The translations under genes and the position numbers were made by a program. Positions 1-4,786 of a stretch of 5,615 nt of DNA are shown in pieces. The stretch comes from UMGS363 sp051891935 (GTDB taxonomy: Bacteria > Bacillota > Clostridia > Oscillospirales > Ruminococcaceae): the NCBI GenBank assembly GCA_051891935.1, contig JBJFFR010000187.1, forward strand, positions 1 through 5,615. Direction: 5' to 3'. Numbering within the stretch: position 1 is the first letter of the stretch; the number at the start of each line of letters is the position of its first letter. Below the pieces are notes generated by a model, which saw only the letters and a program-made list of their open reading frames with translations, was not told where the DNA came from and ran no database searches.

Positions 1-13
1 ATAACCATTTGTT

Positions 14-167
14 CTATGGATAAAGACGGTGGATAGAATACGACCAATCAGGTAAACTTGTTTACCTTGAAGACGACTGCAGGCAGGCTGTCTGCCGTCA
101 TTGCAATAAAATTGCAAAGGAGTTTGACGCAGAGTGGGCGTATTATAGACACCGTATTTATCCATAG
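14..167. repeat. Long imperfect palindrome, possible MITE-like or ERIC-like repeat element
   Basis: Bases 13-42 and the reverse complement of 139-168 agree at 25 of 30 positions, including an unbroken 11-base end (CTATGGATAAA at 14-24, TTTATCCATAG at 157-167). A second inverted pair, GGCAG 82-86 and CTGCC 92-96, sits at the centre of the same symmetry axis. The whole 154-base stretch can therefore fold into one long, imperfect hairpin. The trinucleotide GTT lies directly outside both ends (11-13 and 168-170) and could be a target-site duplication, but three bases may match by chance. Small palindromic elements of this size are known as MITEs or ERIC-like repeats. I do not recognise this one as a named family, and whether it is multicopy cannot be seen from a single copy. 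A decayed gene end with chance symmetry is the alternative, but the arm identity is high for that. Confidence 0.5.
24..167 (+). other. Startless reading frame inside the palindrome, possible gene remnant
   Basis: The frame is open for 47 codons between TAA at 21-23 and TAG at 165-167, with no ATG, GTG or TTG start inside it. The translation looks protein-like: it is rich in charged and aromatic residues, contains a C-R-H-C pair flanked by another Cys, and ends in R-H-R-I-Y-P. The frame that ends at 34-36 (TAG) contains M-D-K-D-G-G just upstream, so a one-base frameshift near 28-33 would join the two. This could be the tail of a frameshifted gene, or only an open stretch of a palindromic repeat. 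I recognise no family in it. No ribosome binding site or complete start supports expression as it stands. Confidence 0.25.
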
Positions 168-191
168 GTTAAATGTTTATTAGTATTATAC

Positions 192-220
192 ATTATACCA
201 TATTATATGTATTTTTTCAA
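192..220 (-). promoter_or_regulatory. Candidate leftward sigma-A promoter
   Basis: Read on the minus strand, TTGAAA (complement of 215-220) and TATAAT (complement of 192-197) are separated by exactly 17 bases, giving 11 of 12 matches to the sigma-70/sigma-A consensus. Transcription would start near 185 and run left into the palindromic element, where an ATG on the minus strand lies at 165-163. No Shine-Dalgarno sequence precedes that ATG. The region is very AT-rich, which raises the chance of an accidental match. Confidence 0.33.
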
Positions 221-263
221 CATATAAATCAAATTTTTACATCTGACAGCGGCAGCAATATTT

Positions 264-293
264 TTTACGCTGCATATAAAAAAATACTATAAT
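264..293 (+). promoter_or_regulatory. Weak upstream candidate promoter for feo
   Basis: TTTACG (264-269) and TATAAT (288-293) are separated by 18 bases. The -10 box is perfect but the -35 box matches only four of six positions. It would add a second, longer transcript to the main promoter at 331-359. The surrounding sequence is AT-rich and this may be chance. Confidence 0.25.
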
Positions 294-318
294 GTTGCCA
301 AAACTTTCATATATTTTT

Positions 319-342
319 TATCATAACCAATTGACATTGATA
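319..342. promoter_or_regulatory. Dyad overlapping the feo -35 box, candidate operator
   Basis: TATCA (319-323), the self-complementary CAATTG (328-333) and TGATA (338-342) share one symmetry centre at 330.5, so 16 of 24 bases are in dyad. The element covers the start of the -35 hexamer (331-336), where a bound repressor would block RNA polymerase. Feo operons are commonly repressed by Fe(II)-loaded Fur or DtxR-family regulators. This sequence does not match the classical Fur or DtxR box closely enough for me to name the regulator. Confidence 0.35.
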
Positions 343-359
343 CAAAAAAAAGCTATAAT
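331..359 (+). promoter_or_regulatory. feo operon promoter (sigma-A)
   Basis: TTGACA at 331-336 and TATAAT at 354-359 are both perfect consensus hexamers, with the ideal 17-base spacer containing an A-tract. Transcription should start near 366, giving a leader of about 57 nt before the feoA ATG at 423. No other start signal of this quality lies upstream of the five genes that follow, so this probably drives the whole 423-4527 block. A perfect promoter on a metal-uptake operon is expected to need a repressor, which fits the dyads around it. Confidence 0.88.
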
Positions 360-365
360 AAGCTT

Positions 366-394
366 ACTTGAACAAGTTGCATACCGCTAACTTG
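366..394. promoter_or_regulatory. Nested inverted repeats at the feo transcription start and leader
   Basis: Three copies of one pentamer in alternating orientation lie here: ACTTG 366-370, CAAGT 373-377 and ACTTG 390-394. The first two form a dyad with a 2-base centre at the predicted start site. The second and third extend to CAAGTT-N10-AACTTG (373-378 and 389-394), which could be either a protein-binding dyad or a leader hairpin. The position suits an operator or a small RNA switch. I recognise no known regulator motif. Confidence 0.35.
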
Positions 395-422
395 CAATTT
401 ATGTTTATGAAAGAGGATCTTT

Positions 423-674
423 ATGACGCTTAACGAACTTGAAACAGGCAAAAGCGCTGTTATTACCGCCGTGAGAGGCGACGGCGCATTAAGATGCCGT
501 CTTCTTGATATGGGACTTATCCCCAAAACAAAGGTAATGATAAGAAAAGTAGCGCCCATGGGCGACCCTATCGAGCTTTTCCTTCGAGGATATGAGCTCA
601 CGATCCGCCTTGATGACGCAAAGCTTATTGATATCATTCCCGAAACGAACGATAAAGGGGTTGATCTCAAATGA
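423..674 (+). CDS. feoA: FeoA, ferrous iron transport accessory protein
   Basis: FeoA is a small cytoplasmic SH3-like protein needed for full activity of the FeoB Fe(II) transporter, probably through direct contact with it. The 83-residue product has the normal family length and the expected core: L-L-D-M-G-L-I-P at 27-34, A-P-M-G-D-P-I-E-L at 44-52 and L-R-G-Y-E-L-T-I-R at 54-62. The ATG at 423 follows AAGAGGA (411-417) with a 5-base gap. It is the first gene after the strong promoter at 331-359. Its TGA stop overlaps the feoB start in an ATGA junction (671-674), so the two are translationally coupled. The assignment is secure from motif, length and neighbour. Confidence 0.95.
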   Translation: MTLNELETGKSAVITAVRGDGALRCRLLDMGLIPKTKVMIRKVAPMGDPIELFLRGYELTIRLDDAKLIDIIPETNDKGVDLK

Positions 675-2674
675 TATTCGCACTTGCAGGCAATCAGAAC
701 TGCGGAAAAACAACGCTTTTCAACCAGCTTACCGGCTCAAATCAGCACGTTGGAAACTTCCCCGGAGTTACCGTTGACAGCAAATCGGGAAGCGTACGCG
801 GATTAAAGGACTGTGAAGTTGTTGACCTTCCCGGCATATACTCCATCCGTCCATACACAAACGAAGAGATAGTCACCCGTGATTTTCTCATTGACCAAAA
901 ACCTAAAGCAATTATAAATATTGTCGATGCGACAAATATTGAGAGAAATCTGTATCTCACGCTTCAGCTACTTGAAATGAATATCCCGACTGTACTTGCC
1001 CTCAATATGATGGATGAAGTGCGTAACAACGGCGGAACTATTGACGTCGACAAGCTCTCGGCAAAGCTCGGCATTCCCGTTGTTGCGATAAGCGCAGCCA
1101 AGAACGAGGGCGTTGACGAGCTTATACAGACCGTTTATGAAGCTGCCACAAAAAAGCTTCTCCCCACAAAAAAGGACTTCTGCAGCGGAGCCGTCCACCG
1201 CTGCATCCACGCAGTTACACATCTTATCGAGGATCACGCCGCAGCAGCGGATATCTCTCCCCGATTCGCTGCAACGAAGCTTGTTGAGCAGGATCCCTAC
1301 ATAATCGAGAAGCTTGGAATAAACGAAAACGAACGTGATATGATCGAGCACAGCGTCACCGAAATGGAATCGGAAATGGGCATGGACAGAAACGCGGCCC
1401 TCGCTGATATGCGTTACACCTTTATTGAAAAGGTCTGCGCCGATACAGTAGTAAAATGCCATGAAAGCAAAGAACACGCACGAAGCGTAAAGATTGACAA
1501 GATACTCACAGGAAAATATCTTGCGATCCCTGTTTTCATCATAATAATGCTGCTCATATTCTGGCTGACATTCGATGTGATCGGATCATTTTTAAGCGAT
1601 CTTTTAAGCCTTGGAATTGACCTTGCAACGAACGCGGTCGACTCTGCTCTTACAGCTTACGGACTAAATCCTGTCGTGCACAGTCTTATAATTGAAGGTA
1701 TCTTTTCGGGCGTCGGCAGCGTTTTAAGCTTTCTGCCGATAATCGTTGTACTGTTCTTCTTTCTATCAATGCTCGAAGACAGCGGATATATGGCAAGAGT
1801 CGCCTTTGTAATGGATAAGCTTCTGCGAAAGATAGGTCTTTCGGGACGTTCCTTTGTACCTATGCTGATCGGCTTCGGCTGCAGTGTTCCTGCGATAATG
1901 GCAACAAGAACGCTTTCCTCCGAACGTGACCGCAAAATGACCATTTACCTCACCCCGTTTATGAGCTGCAGCGCAAAGCTGCCGATCTACGCTGTTTTCA
2001 CGCAGGCTTTCTTTGTAAAACACAAGGCACTTGTAATGATATCGCTCTATCTCGGCGGAATGATAGTAGGGGTACTCTGCGGACTTATCATGAACAAGAC
2101 ACTGTTCAGGGGCAAGCCTGTCCCGTTCGTGATGGAGCTCCCGAATTATCGTCTGCCTTCACCCAAAAGCGTTGGTATGCTTATGTGGGATAAGGCAAAG
2201 GACTTCCTGCAGAAAGCATTCACCGTCATTTTCGTTGCAACTATTATAATATGGTTCTTCCAGACGTTCGACCTTAAATTCAATGTCGTTTCCGACAGCT
2301 CGGACAGCATACTCGCCGCAATAGGTATGCTGATCGCACCAATATTAAAACCGCTCGGATTCGGTGACTGGAGAGTATCAACTGCACTCATTTCAGGCTT
2401 CACCGCAAAGGAATCGGTAGTTTCAACGCTTGCCGTTCTGACAGGTTCAAACATCTCCACCCTTAACGAAGTACTCGGGACAGTTTTCACCCCTCTCTCT
2501 GCTGTAAGCTTTCTAACCTTTACACTTCTCTACACTCCCTGTGTTGCCGCAATCGCAGCAGCAAAGCGTGAGCTCGGAAGCGGATTGGCAGCGTTTTCGC
2601 TCTGTTTGTTCCAATGTATCGTGGCTTGGATAGCTTCGTTTGCCGTTTACAATATCGGCGGTTTATTGGTATAA
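671..2674 (+). CDS. feoB: FeoB, ferrous iron transporter with N-terminal G domain
   Basis: FeoB imports Fe(II) across the cytoplasmic membrane and is the main ferrous iron route in anaerobes. The product is 667 residues. The GTPase domain shows G1 G-N-Q-N-C-G-K-T (7-14), the G2 Thr at 34 in P-G-V-T-V, G3 D-L-P-G (52-55), G4 N-M-M-D (112-115) and G5 S-A-A-K (141-144). A helical linker follows to about 280. The membrane part (about 283-665) has repeated hydrophobic helices and the FeoB core motifs M-L-E-D-S-G-Y-M-A-R (367-376), G-F-G-C-S-V-P-A (401-408), S-C-S-A-K-L-P-I-Y (432-440) and F-T-A-K-E-S-V-V-S (577-585). G1 has Gln where many FeoBs have Pro. A purine-rich AAAGGGG (654-660) lies 10 bases before the ATG. 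The gene appears intact. Its C terminus lacks a long cytoplasmic tail, and the following gene supplies a separate Cys-rich protein. Confidence 0.97.
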   Translation: MIFALAGNQNCGKTTLFNQLTGSNQHVGNFPGVTVDSKSGSVRGLKDCEVVDLPGIYSIRPYTNEEIVTRDFLIDQKPKAIINIVDATNIERNLYLTLQLLEMNIPTVLALNMMDEVRNNGGTIDVDKLSAKLGIPVVAISAAKNEGVDELIQTVYEAATKKLLPTKKDFCSGAVHRCIHAVTHLIEDHAAAADISPRFAATKLVEQDPYIIEKLGINENERDMIEHSVTEMESEMGMDRNAALADMRYTFIEKVCADTVVKCHESKEHARSVKIDKILTGKYLAIPVFIIIMLLIFWLTFDVIGSFLSDLLSLGIDLATNAVDSALTAYGLNPVVHSLIIEGIFSGVGSVLSFLPIIVVLFFFLSMLEDSGYMARVAFVMDKLLRKIGLSGRSFVPMLIGFGCSVPAIMATRTLSSERDRKMTIYLTPFMSCSAKLPIYAVFTQAFFVKHKALVMISLYLGGMIVGVLCGLIMNKTLFRGKPVPFVMELPNYRLPSPKSVGMLMWDKAKDFLQKAFTVIFVATIIIWFFQTFDLKFNVVSDSSDSILAAIGMLIAPILKPLGFGDWRVSTALISGFTAKESVVSTLAVLTGSNISTLNEVLGTVFTPLSAVSFLTFTLLYTPCVAAIAAAKRELGSGLAAFSLCLFQCIVAWIASFAVYNIGGLLV

Positions 2675-2679
2675 AAGTT

Positions 2680-2707
2680 TGCTGTAAAGTTATATAATTT
2701 TACAGCA
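2680..2707 (+). other. Strong hairpin between feoB and the Cys-rich gene
   Basis: TGCTGTAAA (2680-2688) pairs perfectly with TTTACAGCA (2699-2707). One G-U and two A-U pairs extend the stem to 12 pairs around an ATAT loop. It starts 6 bases after the feoB stop. No U-tract follows (the next bases are CATCGAATC), so it is not a canonical intrinsic terminator. It could protect the 3' end of feoAB mRNA, be a processing site, or cause partial termination that lowers expression of the downstream genes. Confidence 0.6.
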
Positions 2708-2733
2708 CATCGAATCTTTAGAAGGAGTTTTTA

Positions 2734-2913
2734 ATGGGTACAGCTGATTGGATAGCATTGACTTTGATAGGCTTCGCAGTTTTCTGCGCCGTATTCTATA
2801 TGATAAAAAGCAGAAAAAACGGAAAAGGCTGCTCAGGCTGTCCCTACTCGGGGAGCTGCGGAAAAAGCTCCGATAAAATATGCAAACACTCCGAAAGCAA
2901 GAAAGGATCATAA
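2734..2913 (+). CDS. FeoB-associated Cys-rich membrane protein
   Basis: This 59-residue protein has one N-terminal membrane helix (about residues 5-24, with a Cys at 18), then a basic stretch (K25-K31). A short cytoplasmic tail carries four Cys as C33-x2-C36-x5-C42-x7-C50. That layout is typical of the small Cys-rich proteins encoded right after feoB in Firmicutes. They are thought to take a FeoC-like or metal-relay role at the transporter, but the function is not firmly established. The Cys could bind Fe(II) or an Fe-S cluster; this is inference. A strong GAAGGAG site (2721-2727) lies 6 bases before the ATG. The stop overlaps the queH start in a TAATG junction. The family call rests on both the pattern and the position. 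Confidence 0.88.
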   Translation: MGTADWIALTLIGFAVFCAVFYMIKSRKNGKGCSGCPYSGSCGKSSDKICKHSESKKGS

Positions 2914-3584
2914 TGTCACAAAACGTTCAAAAAAGAAACTATCAGCTTGAACTTGAACACATTTTAAATAGTATAGATAAGGACAAGCCGCCTCGGCTTC
3001 TTCTGCAAAGCTGCTGTGCGCCCTGTTCAAGCTATGTTCTTGAGTATCTGTCAAACTATTTTTCGATAACGGTGTTCTATTTTAATCCGAATATTTATCC
3101 CGAAGAGGAATTTTACAAACGAAACGAAGAACAGAAGCGCTTGCTGTCACTTATGAAGTTCAAATATCCCGTTGACTTTACCGAGATCGGATATCAATCC
3201 GAGCGGTTTTACGCCGCAGTAAAGGGACTTGAACATATCAAGGAAGGCGGAGAACGCTGCTATGCCTGCTATAAGCTTCGTCTTGAACAGACAGCACAGC
3301 TTGCAAAGGAGCTTGGCTATGATTTCTTCACAACAACGCTCTCGATAAGCCCCTATAAGAATGCCGAACGGCTCAACGAAATAGGCGAAGCACTTGCACA
3401 GGAATACGGTGTTCGGTATCTCACTTCGGATTTTAAGAAAAAGAACGGATATAAACGATCAACAGAGCTTTCCGAAAGCTTTGGGATGTATCGTCAGAAC
3501 TACTGCGGATGTGTTTTTTCGATGAAAGAACGCGAAGAAGCATTAAAAATATCGGTCGAAAGGAATAAAAATCATGGAAATTAA
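2913..3584 (+). CDS. queH: QueH, epoxyqueuosine reductase (DUF208 family)
   Basis: QueH reduces epoxyqueuosine to queuosine at the wobble base of tRNAs with GUN anticodons, the final step of queuosine synthesis. It replaces the cobalamin-dependent QueG in many bacteria and needs a 4Fe-4S cluster and further iron. I choose the ATG at 2913, not the in-frame one at 2880: GAAAGGA (2901-2907) is correctly spaced, the TAATG overlap couples it to the previous gene, and the extra 11 residues would lie inside that gene. The 223-residue product shows L-L-L-Q-S-C-C-A-P-C (29-38), Y-F-N-P-N-I-Y-P (56-63), E-R-C-Y-A-C-Y (114-120), T-T-L-S-I-S-P-Y-K (141-149) and Y-C-G-C (197-200). All the expected Cys clusters are therefore present and the enzyme should be active. 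The protein is soluble and cytoplasmic. Confidence 0.94.
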   Translation: MSQNVQKRNYQLELEHILNSIDKDKPPRLLLQSCCAPCSSYVLEYLSNYFSITVFYFNPNIYPEEEFYKRNEEQKRLLSLMKFKYPVDFTEIGYQSERFYAAVKGLEHIKEGGERCYACYKLRLEQTAQLAKELGYDFFTTTLSISPYKNAERLNEIGEALAQEYGVRYLTSDFKKKNGYKRSTELSESFGMYRQNYCGCVFSMKEREEALKISVERNKNHGN

Positions 3585-4527
3585 AGGATTCACATACGGA
3601 TATGACGCAAGAAAGGGTATGCTCACCGACCCACGAGCTTCCGAATCAATGGAGAAGCTTGTATCGCTCGGCACAAACTGGGTCTGCCTTGCAATGACGA
3701 TCTCGCAGGAGCATTTCTATTCAACAACGTTCGGATTTGATTCCCGAAGAAATTCAACCGATAAAGAGCTTACATTTGCAATAAACAAGCTCAAAGCTCT
3801 CGGTCAGAAGATCTGTCTTAAACCTATACTCAACTGCGCGGACGGAACATGGAGAGCAAATATCGGATTTCCCGAAGCTGACTGGGGCGACAACAATTAC
3901 TGGAAAGAGTGGTTCTCCTGCTACGCCGCTTTTATCTGCCACTATGCTGAAATTGCCGAAGATACGGGCTGTGAAATGCTTTGCATAGGCTGCGAGATGC
4001 TCGGAACTGAGCGCAAGGAGGAATACTGGCGCGCGCTGATCGCAGAGGTTCGCAAGGTTTACAGTGGAAAACTCGTTTACAACGCAAATCATGGCAAAGA
4101 GCGCAATATCAAATGGTTTGACGCTGTTGATTATATCGGAACTTCGGCATATTACCCTGTTTCAAAGGGTGAAGGCGCATCGCTTGAGGATATGTGCACA
4201 GCTTGGGAATATCACAAAAAGGATCTGGCTGCTCTTTCGGCTGAATTGGGAAAGAAAATCATTTTTATGGAGATCGGCTGCCGAAGTGCAAGCGGCTGTT
4301 CCTCAATGCCGTGGGATTTCACACATCGCGATCTTCCTTACGATGAAGACGAACAAGCAAATTTCTACTGCTCCGCTATGAAAACTCTATGGAATGAAGA
4401 TTGGTTCTTCGGATTCTTCTGGTGGGACTGGTACACCTTCCTTCCCACGAAAGAAAAAGAACTCGGTTTTTCAATTTATGGTAAAAAAGCCGAGGAAATC
4501 GTCAGAGATTGGTATTTAAATCGCTAA
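3574..4527 (+). CDS. GH113-like glycoside hydrolase, probable cytoplasmic beta-mannanase/mannosidase
   Basis: The 317-residue protein resembles GH113 (clan GH-A, TIM barrel), whose known members cleave beta-1,4-mannan or manno-oligosaccharides by a retaining mechanism. The likely acid/base is E141 in C-I-G-C-E-M (137-142, end of strand 4). The likely nucleophile is E233 in I-F-M-E-I-G (230-235, end of strand 7). Both are placed as in clan GH-A. Other barrel features are K-P-I-L-N (83-87), Y-I-G-T-S-A-Y-Y-P (187-195) and a Trp/Phe-rich strand 8 segment, F-F-G-F-F-W-W-D-W (278-286). There is no signal peptide, so it probably acts in the cytoplasm on imported oligosaccharides. The length is close to that of single-domain family members. 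Its ATG overlaps the queH end by 11 bases, with GAAAGGA at 3558-3564. Exact substrate is uncertain, as mannan, glucomannan or another beta-glycan would fit. Confidence 0.8.
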   Translation: MEIKGFTYGYDARKGMLTDPRASESMEKLVSLGTNWVCLAMTISQEHFYSTTFGFDSRRNSTDKELTFAINKLKALGQKICLKPILNCADGTWRANIGFPEADWGDNNYWKEWFSCYAAFICHYAEIAEDTGCEMLCIGCEMLGTERKEEYWRALIAEVRKVYSGKLVYNANHGKERNIKWFDAVDYIGTSAYYPVSKGEGASLEDMCTAWEYHKKDLAALSAELGKKIIFMEIGCRSASGCSSMPWDFTHRDLPYDEDEQANFYCSAMKTLWNEDWFFGFFWWDWYTFLPTKEKELGFSIYGKKAEEIVRDWYLNR

Positions 4528-4650
4528 TTTTCGCAAGTTTTAAATAAAGTTTATTCATAAGCAAGTTCTTTCAAGCAATTAACTGACTTTTTATGTTAAA
4601 TATGCCTAAATATCGTCAAATTGTTATGTTAATTTCATCTTGTTTTTACC

Positions 4651-4679
4651 TTGACTTTTATGGTTTAAAAAGGTATCAT
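4651..4679 (+). promoter_or_regulatory. Promoter of the substrate-binding protein gene
   Basis: TTGACT (4651-4656) and TATCAT (4674-4679) are separated by 17 bases, giving 10 of 12 matches to the sigma-A consensus. The start site should be near 4686, leaving a leader of about 100 nt. It lies in the 259-base gap after the GH113 gene, and I see no hairpin plus T-tract terminator before it, so some read-through from the feo operon is possible. Confidence 0.72.
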
Positions 4680-4699
4680 TTATATAGTGTAAATAAAAT

Positions 4700-4729
4700 C
4701 GGCATTAGAATTAAGCCTATTTTAAGCCG
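4700..4729 (+). promoter_or_regulatory. Leader with direct repeat and two competing hairpins
   Basis: The heptamer TTAAGCC occurs twice, at 4711-4717 and 4722-4728. The upstream segment GGCATT (4701-4706) can pair with either copy if one A bulges, so the two hairpins exclude each other. The outer one extends to a CGGC/GCCG stem (4700-4703 with 4726-4729). Further along, CCGCC (4734-4738) is complementary to GGCGG (4765-4769), close to the ribosome binding site at 4774-4780. This may be a leader control element. It matches no riboswitch class I know, and the stems are short. Confidence 0.28.
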
Positions 4730-4786
4730 CATACCGCCATACGGTCGATTTACATATCAATTCCGGCGGAGAAAAGGGAGTTTATT

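Noticed and set aside
189..217. AT-only inverted repeat followed by a T-run, as a possible terminator
   Set aside because: The arms match poorly and consist almost only of A-T pairs, too weak for an intrinsic terminator. The T-run is part of a generally AT-rich spacer.
968..1477. 169-codon reading frame on the minus strand inside feoB
   Set aside because: It lies wholly opposite the conserved FeoB G domain and linker, has no recognisable motif, and no promoter or ribosome binding site was seen for it. It is a shadow of feoB codon use.
2880..2912. Upstream in-frame ATG giving QueH 11 more residues
   Set aside because: It has no suitably placed ribosome binding site, while the ATG at 2913 has GAAAGGA at correct spacing and a TAATG overlap with the preceding gene.
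3754..4092. 112-codon reading frame on the minus strand inside the GH113 gene
   Set aside because: It is antisense to conserved barrel sequence and has no supported start or family resemblance.
4528..4650. Search for a terminator after the GH113 gene
   Set aside because: The only dyad found, AATAAA-G-TTTATT near 4541-4556, has a one-base loop and no GC pairs, so it cannot form a terminator hairpin. Two GCAAGTT copies (from 4535 and 4561) are short and probably chance.
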